From assembly GCA_014529385.2 (NCBI GenBank), contig CM043967.1:85318778-85382777 (forward strand): a stretch of DNA of 64,000 bases, in the 5' to 3' direction. Under the pieces are notes generated by a model, which saw nothing but the letters and a program-made list of their open reading frames with translations, was not told where the DNA came from and made no database searches. The position numbers and the translations under genes are program-made. Of this stretch, positions 10,417 to 20,120 are shown piece after piece. Each line of letters opens with the position of its first letter. Position 1 is the first letter of the stretch. The DNA is from Adiantum capillus-veneris. Taxonomy: Eukaryota; Streptophyta; Polypodiopsida; Polypodiales; Pteridaceae.

Positions 10417-11086
10417 TGTCACAAGGCGGGCACCACGTGCCAATAGAAAAGAACAGACTGAATAGACTTTTAGCACTTCAATAATAACGTAACTGAAAGA
10501 GAGAGACGACACGCGACATGGAGTGGCGGAATTCCACCCCAGAGAGTATTGGCCCCAAACCTTGGCGTCCCTTTCGGTATTTCTTTATATTGCATCAACT
10601 CAGTACAAGCCGGTACTCCAGACTCTGCACATTCGCCAGGAAGCATGCCAGAGAATGAGCCCTAGCCTCATATTTAAAGGCCCTTGGCCTGAAAAGAAGT
10701 TACAGTAAAAAGCCTTCAAAACTCAAAAGCTTCTTGTCCAAAAGCAAAGCCAAAAAGCTGCCAACATAAATTATGGAAATCCGTACAGCCTGCCACGTCA
10801 TCAGCCATCGCAATTTTTGGAAATCTCCTTGTTGCCCTTAGGGTTAGGGTTAGGGTTAGGGTTTCTGCAGTTTTAGGGTTTCTGGCAGCGGAATTAGGAT
10901 TTGTAGGTTTTAGGGTTAGGGTTTCCAGAATTAGGGTTTCAGTAGTTAGGGTTTTTGGCAGAAATTAGGGTTAGGGTTTCCGCTCTCGGGCAGCCACGTC
11001 ATCACTTTGTGACAGTTTAGGCCCCTTGGCCACATCTGTAAGTTGGCTCCATTCTTTAGGCTTTTACACGTCAGCAGTTTGTTACA
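10417..11086 (-). repeat. LTR of element B (3' LTR)
   Basis: It begins TGTCACAAGGCGGGCACC and ends GTTTGTTACA. It is a near copy of 12662-13302. It contains GGGTTA-type telomere-like repeats (about 10838-10980), a CCACGTCATCA motif and a TATA-less U3. Confidence 0.88.
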
Positions 11087-11100
11087 TCTCCCCTTCTTGA
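11087..11100 (-). other. Polypurine tract of element B
   Basis: The minus strand reads TCAAGAAGGGGAGA directly before the 3' LTR, the expected plus-strand DNA primer. Confidence 0.7.
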
Positions 11101-11532
11101 AAGAGAGTAATCGTCCGCGATTACTACATATCTGCAAAACAACTCAAGTTAGCTCAAAAATTTCTGAGGGTCATTCCGAGGGACAATCAGTTTGCTCTTT
11201 TTATTAAGGAGGTTAGCTTCTCCCTTCTGCTCAAGGAGTTAGCTTCTTCTTTCTGCTCTTTTGATCAAGGAGTTAGCTTCTCCTTTCGGCTGTTTGATCA
11301 AGGAGTTAGCTTCTCCTTTTGTCCAGATGGAACTCTTGATATTCGGGCGTAGTAAAATTAACCATCACACCCAGACCGTACTGATCTTCCACGGGTGTCT
11401 TGATGCACTAAAATTACATACCCAGGCAATCTCATCCAATTAGGAATATTCAGTGGTTGGCACATCATAATGCAACACAAATGCCTACATATGCATGTTA
11501 CAAGACATAGAAACATAACGCCGCCGATGAAC

Positions 11533-11825
11533 ACTCCTCCCGCATAACCTAACAAGGTCCGGGCCGGGAGATATTCAACGACTCCCTCATCACTCCTCCC
11601 GCATAACCTAAAAAGGTCCGGGCCGGGAGATGTAGAGGCCTTTTACAACCAAACGCCCCCCCGACTGCAGCCTGCGTCGTTTGGAGGTGCTGAGAGTAAC
11701 CACTGCTCTGACTTCTTAATACTCCTCCCGCATAACCATCTAGGTCTGGGCCGGGAGTCACAACAACAATTATACTACAAGCATACAACCAAACGCTCCC
11801 CAGACATCCCGTCGGCGTCGTTCGG
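11533..11825 (-). repeat. Internal repeats and stem-loops of element B
   Basis: A 37-38-bp unit with CCCGCATAACC and GGTCC/TCTGGGCCGGGAG occurs at 11533-11570, 11592-11629 and 11720-11757. Two further repeats form potential hairpins: CCAAACG at 11649-11655 pairs with CGTTTGG at 11678-11684, and CCAAACG at 11789-11795 pairs with CGTTCGG at 11819-11825. Element E keeps a version of both features. This suggests RNA structure under selection, for example for packaging; that function is inference. Confidence 0.6.
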
Positions 11826-12251
11826 AGGTTCAAACAATAGCAAAACAACATTTCTCACTACTCCACCCGTGAGTAAAATCAGCAATCATTGAAACCAGTA
11901 TTAAAACTAGAGTCAAACATCTCAAATCGACACCAAAACAAGTTCAAACCAGATAGCATCCATTTCAAACAAATTCCAAACAGGATCACCAAACAAGTTC
12001 TCAAACAGATTTGAAACTTAAAAAGAAATCTTGACATCAATCGAGCTCGAAAGTCGACTGACTTTCCATTCTGAAACCTGCATCAAAATTTAGGGTTAGG
12101 TTCCTTCCATAAGGTCGTAGAGAACCACAGCATGGTCCATCAGCTCTTGGACAAAAAGTGTTCGTCTGGCGGCGATGGTAGTCCCAAGACATAACAATCG
12201 CATCGGTCATCTGCTCGTGAAGAGACATCTACTGGGAGATGTCGAGAAACT

Positions 12252-12500
12252 TCAAGTTATAATCTGCGAGGGTTTCCATGGCAAGCATTTCAGGATACCC
12301 CACTCTCCCAGAAGTTGTAGTCCGAAGGAAGATGTCAGAAACCATAGAACTTCGGGCAAATTTTTTATTTTATTTTTTTCTTCAAATCTTGCCAAGTACT
12401 TGGAGTATGCTGCTCGGTAGCTGTAGACATCAACATTTGCATGGCACTGCTTCTGAGAAAAACAGTGACTTGAAACAAATCTAGATCCTTCTCTTGCAAG
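12252..12500 (-). pseudogene. gag remnant in element B
   Basis: One minus frame reads FLRSSAMQMLMSTATEQHTP then STWQDLKKKI. It has the spacing of the Retrotrans_gag capsid segment (FLxxxAxxW ... TWxxxKxxF). Element E has FLRNSAMQWCMAIATKLHTP then RTWQAVKKIF at the same place, which supports descent from a real gag. It is shifted and truncated, so not functional. Confidence 0.5.
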
Positions 12501-12648
12501 TGATCTTAATTGGCTTATGCCCTGTAAGACATGAGCGGTGAAGACGGGAGCGCGCCCGATGCGCAATGAAGTAAGGGTGGGAGTGGCTAATAAGTTCAGT
12601 TTGCTCTTTTGTAGGACCAGTATGCTTTTAGAAAAGCACACGCCTGAT

Positions 12649-12660
12649 GCTCTGATACCA
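12649..12660 (-). other. Primer-binding site of element B
   Basis: GCTCTGATACCA on the plus strand is the reverse of the tRNA-Met primer site, one base from the right LTR. Confidence 0.85.
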
Positions 12661-12661
12661 C

Positions 12662-13302
12662 TATCACAAGGCGGGCACCACGTGCCAATAGAAAAGAACA
12701 GACTGAATTAGCACTTCAATAACAACTGAACTGAAAGAGAGAGAAGGCACGCGACACGGAGTGGCGGAATTCCACCCCAAAGAGTATTGGCCCCAAACCT
12801 TGGTGCCCCTTTCGGTATTTCTTTATATTGCATCAACTCATTACAAGCCGGTACTCTAGACTCTGTACATTCGCCAAGAAGCATGCCAGAGAATGAGCCC
12901 TAGCGCCTCATATTTAAAGGCCCTTGGCCTGAAAAGCAGTTACAGTAAAAAGCCTTCAAAACTCAAAAGCTTCTGGTCCAAAAGCAAAGCCAAAAAGCTG
13001 CCAACGTAAATCATGAAAATCCGTACAGCCTGCCACGTCATTAGCCAGTGCAATTTTCGGAAATCTCCCTGCTGCCCTTAGGGTTAGGGTTAGGGTTAGG
13101 GTTTTTACAATTAGGGTTTGCAAGTTTTAGGGTTAGGGTTTTCAGAATTAGGGTTTCAGCAATTAGGGGTTTGGCAAAAATTAGGGTTAGGGTTTTTGCT
13201 CTCGGGTAGCCACGTCATCACTTTGTGACAGTTTAGGCCCCTCGGCCACATTTGTAAGTTGGCTCCATTCTTTAGGCTTTGACACGTAAGCAGTTTGTTA
13301 CA
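12662..13302 (-). repeat. LTR of element B (5' LTR)
   Basis: Near copy of 10417-11086. It starts TATCACAAGG (second base mutated from G) and ends GTTTGTTACA. It has fewer telomere-like units (about 13077-13200). Scattered differences between the two LTRs show the insertion is not recent. Confidence 0.87.
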
Positions 13303-13307
13303 CCGCT

Positions 13308-13736
13308 ACTACCTCCCTATTCTGTATTCAACTAAATACATTTGCAAAATCTGTATCTGTGGTGTACCGACTGACGATATCCTCGAAGCTTCTATGATGT
13401 ATCGCGAAAATAGCCAAAACCAACGTCTTCCAGGACAAAGTATCTGCCACCAATTTCTTCTGTCTCTGCACATGGACAATCCGGAAGTAAAACTGTGACA
13501 AGGTGTTTGCCCGCCGCATCTGCTTTTCCCATAGCTACTTTTGTGACAAGAAGTAGCGTAGATTGCAATCATCTGTGCAAACTGTAAAATCGGCTTCGAG
13601 AAGGTAATGTCGCCACTGAGTAAGAGCATGGATAGCTACCAAAAGCTCTTTCTCACATATATGTACTGTCAATTTCCGGCCTTGAAAACAATCGGCTCTC
13701 ATAGGCACTGACTTTGGTCTTCTGGCATTAAGACCG
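13308..13736 (-). pseudogene. Chromovirus A2 RNase H segment between insertions B and C
   Basis: The minus strand reads LTVHICEKELLVAIHALTQW then RHYLLEADFTVCTDDCNLRY, the RNase H/connection part of gypsy pol, then shifts frame. The host coding resumes exactly at the end of copia C and stops at the target duplication of B, which supports both insertion calls. Confidence 0.8.
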
Positions 13737-13965
13737 TGATGAGCGCACGGCGGTGTGTGCAAGTGAAAGAGCACACGAGGAAGTGTAGTGTGTGTGCAGA
13801 GAGGGGAGGCGAAGGCCAGCAGGAGAGGAAGCGCTAGCAGAAGAGAGAGGGCTCACGTTTTTGGGTTTTCCCACTTTTATTATAAGTGACCTTTAAAAAA
13901 TGTGTTGAACCTGGACAAAGTATAAAAATGTACAAAAAGGGGTTATTTAGGCCTTGAACCCAACA
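13737..13965 (-). repeat. LTR of copia C (3' LTR)
   Basis: It starts TGATGAGCGC and ends ACCCAACA, with a polypurine tract (minus CTTTAAGTGGGAGGT) directly inside at 13966-13980. It lacks a roughly 40-bp piece present in the other LTR near 19046-19075 and near 19110. Confidence 0.88.
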
Positions 13966-14000
13966 ACCTCCCACTTAAAGGCATAAATGGCGCCTTTAAG

Positions 14001-14657
14001 CTACGTGACTCCCACCATCTCTATGCATAGATGATGATGTGCTTTGGGTAAGCACTTAGTGAGAGCATCGACTGGTTTTTGTGATGTATGGACCTTAACC
14101 AATGTAATAAGGCCATCCTCAAGCACTTCTCGTATGAAGTGATACCGCACGTCAATAGGCTTTGTGCGTGCATGAAACATGGCCTTCTTTGCCAGACATA
14201 TAGCACTCTGGCTATCACAACCAAGCATAGGTGCCTTGGCTGGCAAGCCAAACTCACTGTATAGGCGTGCTAACCAAATAGCTTCTTTGGAAGCCTCAGT
14301 GGCTGAAATATATTCAGCCTCTGTAGTAGACAATGCAACAATCTTTTGCAATCTAGAACACCATGAAACAGCACCTCCCGCAAGAGTAAATACATAGCCA
14401 CTTGTGGATTTCCGTGTATCCACATCACCAGCCATGTCAGAGTCACAAAATCCCTTCAACTCCATTGGTTCTTTACCATAGCAGAGGCATTTGTTTTTAG
14501 TGCCTTTCAAGTACCTCATAATGGACTTAACTGCATCCCAATGCAACCTGCTTGGATTAGCCATAAATCGTCTCACAACTCCCACTGCATGGGCTATGTC
14601 AGGCCTAGTAGCAACCATAGCATACATAAGTGAACCACAAGCTGAAGCATAAGGCAC
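14001..14657 (-). pseudogene. Copia C RNase H domain
   Basis: A 218-codon frame. It reads PYASACGSLMYAMVATRPDI (end of RT), then the RNase H core: FCDSDMAGD with catalytic Asp, STTEAEYISATEA with Glu, GCDSQSAICLAK with Asp, then a DALTKCLP tail. All key acidic residues are present. It is separated from the RT frame by a single in-frame TAA where relatives carry a coding triplet. Confidence 0.88.
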
Positions 14658-14660
14658 ACT

Positions 14661-15442
14661 TTACATGTCATTGGCTTCTTCCTTTGACTTGGCACAATCA
14701 TCCTTGGAGATTTTAACATATGGCTGTAATGGCACACCAAGAGGCTTTGCTTCAGCCATGTTAAATCTGTCCAGCTCCTTTTCAATGTACTTTTCTTGTG
14801 ACAAATACAATAGGCGCTTGTCTCTTTGCCGTGTAACACGCACTCCAAGTATATGTTCAGCTGCCCCAAGATCTTTCATTGAAAACGCAGATTTCAGCTG
14901 CCCTTTAAGAGCATCTACAGTGCTTCTTTTCTTTGTAGCTATCAACATATCGTCAACATAGAGCACAAGAATGATCGGGCTGCCATCCTCATCACGTTTG
15001 GTATGCAAACAATGGTCTACATGGCTTCTTTTGTAACTATGTTTAAGCATGAAGCGATCAAACTTCTTGTACCACTGTCTACATGATTGTTTCAGCCCAT
15101 ACAAGCTTCTATTGAGCATACATACCAAATGTTCCTTGCTAGGGATGAAAAACCCTCGTGTTGCTTCATGTAAAGCTCTTCTTCCACATCACCATGCAAG
15201 AAAGCGGTATGTACATCCATTTGGTCCATTTCCAAATCAAGAGCAGCCACAATGGCAAACAATACACGCAAAGTGGTCATCTTCACAACAGGAGAGAACA
15301 CTTCTTGAAAGTCTATGCCCTTGGTTTGAACATATCCCTTTGCCACAAGCCTTGCCTTATACTTGGGTTTTGCATCAACAGTTTTGATTTTATACACCCA
15401 TTTGTTAGGAATAGCCTTCCTTCCTTTGGGCAATTCAACCAA
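14661..15442 (-). pseudogene. Copia C reverse transcriptase
   Basis: Two overlapping frames (15442-15092 and 15128-14661) make one RT with a frameshift near 15125. Motifs in order: NKWVYKIKTVDAKPKYKARL, QMDVHTAFLHGD, SLYGLKQSCRQWYKKFDRFM and the active site LVLYVDDMLIA. RT copies the element RNA to DNA in the virus-like particle. Confidence 0.88.
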
Positions 15443-15524
15443 ATCCCAAGTATGATTAGCTCCTACTTGTCGTTGTGCTCACATGTCTTTGCCTCTTTAT
15501 ACGTAAGAGGCTCTCCCTCATCTG

Positions 15525-16799
15525 TCAACATAATGTAATGCAAAGAGGGGTCAATCGACTCACAGGCCGTCTTTGACGAGTAGACCGCCTCACCCAATAA
15601 TCCACATTATCCGGCAATGGGTTTACATCAGGTGGCACTACAAAATCATCAACAATGGGATGTTGTACATCATTTTCAGCATTCTTTCTTGGCTGCAAAT
15701 GCCCTTCAGGAGCCTCAATTTGCTGTCCAACATCATTTGGCTCAAACACCACTGGATCATCTACATTTTCAGCCATTTGTGGTGCATCCTGAGGGTCAAA
15801 AATAGTAGGCCTAATAGGTGGCTGGTCATGCTGAAATTTCACCCTTTTATGGTCATGCTTTGAGGCACAATTGTTTTGAAGCAGCCTTGCCTCATTAAAA
15901 ACAACATCCCGGCTGCGTACAACCCTTTTGAGCTGAGGTAACCAAATCCTGTAACCCATTTCGCCTTCTTTACCATATCCCATGAAGAGGCCTTTAATGG
16001 ACTTCGCATCTAGTTTTCTCCTCAACTCACGTCTAACATGCACAAAAGGTTCACAACCAAAAAGGCATAAGTGATCATATGAAGCAGGCTTGCCAGAACA
16101 AACCTCTTCAGGGATGTCACCTTTCAAAGACATGTGAGGGGATCGATTGCATATATGCACTGCAGTTTTCAAAGCTTCTCCCCAAAATCCATGAGAGAGA
16201 TTAGCTGTGGACTGCATGCATCTCACCCTCTCACAAAGTGTCCTATTGAATCTTTCAGCCACACCATTAGAAGAGGGGCTGTATGGGACAGTAAGCTCCC
16301 TCTTAATGCCCAAATTTTCGCAAAACTTGTTAAATTCAGCACTTGTGTACTCCCTCCCATTGTCTGTACGCAAGCATTTTAGCTTTCTACCTGTTTGGGT
16401 GGTCACAAATGCATGAAATCTCTTAAACGCAGCAAAGGCTTCATCCTTAGACTTAAGCAAATAAACCCAAATTTTCCTAGAATGATCATCAACAAAGGAG
16501 ACAAAATAACATGCACTACCCATAGACTTAGTAGGCATGCTACATACATCGGAATGTACGAGATCAAGCACACAAGATTTATGAGAGACACCAGAGTAAT
16601 AAGAATGCTTTACTTGTTTGCCATATTGACATTCATTACAAAAGTCAAGCTTTGTGCCTTTAGCATCAAGCTTGTTCAAAGTACAAAGCTTAGAAAGGCC
16701 CTTTTGGTTCATATGGCCAAGCCTCTTGTGCCACAACTCCATGTGAGAGTTAATTTCAGCCAATGCAATAAACTTGCCCAACACGGCCTTTCCATGCAT
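15525..16799 (-). pseudogene. Copia C integrase
   Basis: A 424-codon frame. The zinc-binding part ELWHKRLGHMNQ ... FCNECQYGK has its His and Cys pairs. The catalytic core shows all three acidic residues: Asp in LVHSDVCS, Asp in LRTDNGREY and Glu in NGVAERFN. The C-terminal part has GYRIWLPQLKRVVRSRDVVF. The domain is intact, but flanking stops separate it from gag-protease and RT, so the polyprotein is broken. Confidence 0.9.
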
Positions 16800-16903
16800 G
16801 CAGTAAAGTGTCCCTTTCTTTGTGCCCTTTACAATCAGGCTTAGCCTTTAGTCATTTTCCATGGCCCTCTCTTAAACAAGATGCTGTAACCATGCATATC
16901 CAT

Positions 16904-17752
16904 CTAACCAACAGAAAGCAGACTGTTCTTGATTCCCGGCACATATCGAACATCATGCAAGACAAGCTCATTTGTGCCATCTATGGAGAGATGCACAGTG
17001 TCAATACCCTCAATGGAACATGCATGATTGTTTCCAAGGTATACATGGCCACGCTTGCCCGCATCAAAAGTAGAGAAACACTCCTTGATAGGAGTCACAT
17101 GAAATGAAGCACCGGAATCAACAATCCAAGTCTGGGACAATGCATCATTGACAGTCAACAAAGCACCAATAAGATCACTCTTGATGATCTGCATGTCCTG
17201 TGAATGAACATTTAGAGAGGCATCAAAGTCATAAGCATCATCATCTGACAAAGTGGCACACAAGATGTCCTCTACATCTGACAGCTCCTCAATCACGACA
17301 CTAGAAGCCACATTGGCCTTCTCTTTGTCCTTTGAGCTATCCTGTGCATCTGCCTTGACTTCCTTCTTCTCTTTCTTTTTGTCTCCACCATTCTTTTTCC
17401 TTTCTAACTCAGCTTTATAGTACCTGCAATCGGGTTTCTTGTGACCTTTCCTGCCACATTGATAGCAAGTCACATCACCCTTGCCTTTGCTTGCATTTCC
17501 CCTTTCTTTACTCTTACTCTTACTCCTTTGTGCATAAGCATTCTTCTTTTCTGTCCTGCCTCTAACCGTGTTGGCAGAGCTGCCTCCCTCTCCACTTGCT
17601 TTCCTCCTGATTTCTTCATTCAAGATAGAATCCCTAACACCATCAAAGGTCGAATTGGGGTTATTGGACAACGAAACTACCAAAGTTTCCCATGACTCAG
17701 GTAAGGTCATAAGCAAGAAGATAGCTTTCAGCTTATTATCAAAAGGGGGCAA
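16904..17752 (-). pseudogene. Copia C gag C-terminus, zinc knuckle and protease
   Basis: A 282-codon frame. It reads LPESWETLVVSLSNNP (capsid), then the zinc knuckle CYQCGRKGHKKPDC (C-x2-C-x4-H-x4-C), then Lys-rich spacer and the protease active site WIVDSGASFHVTP, ending KNSLLSVG at a stop. The downstream integrase is out of reach across several stops near 16.8 kb. Confidence 0.88.
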
Positions 17753-18111
17753 GCCAAAATCCTGTAAAACTGCGACGAAGTACCTGCCAATAATGACAAG
17801 TGCTCTGTCGCGCTCTTGGACTCATCTAGTTGCATGCCAACAAGTTTTCGTATCAAGTGCACCTGGTTGACAGGCGTTGTATTTTCATACATTCCCTTTA
17901 ACTTCTCCCACACATCAAAAGCAGTCGTGAGACGTTTCACATCAATGACGGTCTCATCTGTCATGGCCATTTTAATATATGTAACGGCTTTCCTGTTCAT
18001 GCTAACCCATGCTTCATCTGTCATATTCTGTGGCTTCACCTGTTCAAGTGCCCCTTCGCAATCTTTAAGAAATAGGATTCCTTGAATTCCAAAGATCAAA
18101 ACCTGTTCCAT
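17728..18111 (-). pseudogene. Copia C gag N-terminus
   Basis: The frame includes EQVKPQNMTDEAWVSMNRKA and FDVWEKLKGMYENTTPVNQV, the UBN2-type gag of plant copia elements. It overlaps the next frame by 25 bp, showing one frameshift near 17.74 kb. Confidence 0.82.
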
Positions 18112-18906
18112 CGAATCTCCTAATCTCGAAGAGGTTCTTCATATCCGAAGAAGATGAGGCAATAGTTGCACGAAATAAGAGGGATAATACGCTGAATTTT
18201 TGGGCAAAATGCGCAAAAATCGGAGTATAGCTTCACAGAGATGTGCACTACAGCTCCCAATGGTCACAGGAAGAATTTGGGGCAAAATAGGACAATTTGG
18301 GCACAAAGTTCAATTTCTGAAATTTATGCGCAGGAAATTTCAACGAGCGAATTTGTGCTCGAAAACAACAAATTTAGTTGTTTTTAGCCTCAGAAGATAT
18401 ACATAAGGCTAATACACAGCCTTTAGAAGCATGTAAGCACAAAAGCCCCAATTTGTAGCATCAAAATTGCATGAAATTGAGCCACAAATGGTCATACATA
18501 GACAAAATTTGTCAAACGTGCGTAGATTGCAGCAATTTGCACTTTCCTCAATGTAATCGCACCATAAAAACTCTTGCAAAAACCTACGTAAATCTGAAAT
18601 TTGCTTAAAACACCTGTTTTAGGGCTTGTTTTTCGGCAATTTCAGGGTTTTCGGGTAGCGGGGACTTAGCAAAAGTATTCCCACACCTTAATACATCATT
18701 TGCAAAACCTGTATTTTCGTTGTCATAACCTGTAATTTCCTGTTTTTGACCTAATTTCAGCCTGTTTTAGGTCAATTTGGGTTGCCGGGAGCTCTCTAGT
18801 GTCCGGGGACAAGTCCTTTGGCGACGAAATTGCAAAATCTCGCGTGAAAGTTGACCTTCTTGGCTGAAATTCAGCGTTTGCAGGTTTGGGGCAAACCCTA
18901 ATCGAA

Positions 18907-18918
18907 GCTTTGATACCT
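18907..18918 (-). other. Primer-binding site of copia C (variant tRNA-Met type)
   Basis: The minus strand reads AGGTATCAAAGC next to the 5' LTR. It differs from the usual TGGTATCAGAGC at two positions. Confidence 0.6.
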
Positions 18919-18920
18919 GT

Positions 18921-19176
18921 TGATGAGCGCGCGGCGGTGTGTGCAAGTGAAAGAGCACGCGAGGAAGTGCAGTGTGTGTGCAGAGAGGGAGGCGAAGGCC
19001 AGCAGGAGAGGAAGCGCTAGTAGAAGAGAGAGGGCTCACGTTTTTGGGGAAAACTCAATAAGTGAGTTTTGGGTTTTCCCACTTTTATTATAAGTGACCT
19101 TTAAAAAATGTGCCCAGGTTCATATTGAACTTAGACAAAGTATAAAAATGTACAAAAAGGGGTTATTTAGGCAACA
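18921..19176 (-). repeat. LTR of copia C (5' LTR)
   Basis: It starts TGATGAGCGC and ends GGCAACA, followed by the target duplication GACCG. It is 256 bp and close to the LTR at 13737. Confidence 0.88.
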
Positions 19177-19181
19177 GACCG

Positions 19182-19759
19182 CATCTAGACTACGACTGCA
19201 AGTATCACAATATACTTCAAACGACTTCTGCAAATCGGGCAAGGTCAAGAACTAAATCTGTAGTCAAATTCCCTTTCAATTCCTGAAAGGCAGTCACTTT
19301 TGTGGATCCCCACGAGAAAAAAGGACTCCTTTCTATGTCGACAAATGCAAAGGGATAAACAACCTCTGCAAACTTTCTGATGAACATTCTCCAAATCGGG
19401 TCAATCACGGATAATCTCTATCCTGGCCGGGTCCATTTGCACTCCTGCTGAGACAATGTGTCCCGAACAGGTGTATCTCTGGGCTCGACTCACACGGTAA
19501 GGTGGCTGATTCGGTGGTGTGATTCCAAGTATCAGATCAATAATATGATCCTTAGGACGAGCTGGTAGCAACTCGCCTGACAGGCCCTCTGAAAAACAAT
19601 CGGTATGAGTGTCGAGAAAATCTTGGTGTTCTTTGTTAGGTCAAAACATATTCGACCTTCATTCATCGTTCTGCTCTTTTCCAAAAAAAAGTGAGTAAAG
19701 AAACTGTAATTCATCAAGTACAATCTCTGAGCCCTTCATTTGTCAAAGTCGCTTTCTCG
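19182..19759 (-). pseudogene. Chromovirus A2 reverse transcriptase remnant
   Basis: The minus strand near 19190-19400 reads FIRKFAEVVYPFAFVDIERS then FFSWGSTKVTAFQELK, the end of gypsy RT and start of RNase H. Upstream (19.4-19.76 kb) only fragments are recognisable. The core YxDD part of RT is not visible, so most of the palm domain has been deleted. Confidence 0.65.
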
Positions 19760-20112
19760 CATAGCAGCTACGGTACTGGACGGGATGTTTAATACGCGGT
19801 GTACAAGATGTGTACTAAACATATTTTTGAGAATCAAAAATAAAATACGTCCACTTTATTAGATATGATACTTTAATAAGAACAAATGAAATGGTTCATG
19901 GACCTCCTCAATGACTCTTCAATATTTAACCATAGCATACATAAACAAGCACCATGAAGCTCTAAAACACGATTGATCAACTAGAACAAGATATACGTTT
20001 TGGGCAAAAAAACGTTTGAATAAAAAACGTTCGAGACGTATTGTACGTTTCAATACGGGATGTCGTGTATTCTAAATAAAATACGCGTATTTTGCGTATT
20101 TTAGCTGCTATT
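19760..20112 (-). mobile_element. 353-bp hAT-type MITE with 8-bp target duplication, inserted in A2
   Basis: Terminal inverted repeats ATAGCAGCTA (19761-19770) and TAGCTGCTAT (20102-20111) face each other. CTTTCTCG flanks both sides (19752-19759 and 20113-20120). Non-coding, AT-rich, with several TACGTT/AATACG repeats inside. An 8-bp duplication and short repeats fit the hAT superfamily. Removing it rejoins gypsy sequence. Orientation is arbitrary. Confidence 0.72.
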
Positions 20113-20120
20113 CTTTCTCG

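Larger units (their letters stand above)
10417..13302 (-). mobile_element. Non-autonomous LTR retrotransposon 'B' inserted in A2 integrase (TSD CCGCT)
   Basis: Two LTRs (10417-11086 and 12662-13302) flank only 1,575 bp of internal DNA, and CCGCT occurs at both 10412-10416 and 13303-13307. A tRNA-Met primer site is next to the right LTR and a polypurine tract next to the left one, so the element is oriented minus. It encodes no protease, reverse transcriptase or integrase; only a decayed gag-like segment near 12.25-12.5 kb is seen. It must have moved with enzymes supplied by another element, most simply the chromovirus family A, with which its LTR shares a conserved block. Confidence 0.88.
13737..19176 (-). 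mobile_element. Ty1/copia element 'C' inserted in A2 (TSD GACCG)
   Basis: LTRs at 13737-13965 and 18921-19176 enclose a full copia gene order, gag-protease-integrase-RT-RNase H, on the minus strand. GACCG occurs at 13732-13736 and 19177-19181. Total length 5,440 bp is normal for the superfamily. A few stops and shifts disable it: between gag frames, near 16.8 kb, near 15.45 kb, near 15.12 kb and at 14.66 kb. It splits the RT/RNase H region of A2. Confidence 0.93.

Noticed and set aside
10838-10985. A true telomere or chromosome end
   Set aside because: The repeats are short, degenerate and lie inside both LTRs of a transposon with target duplications, so they are element sequence.
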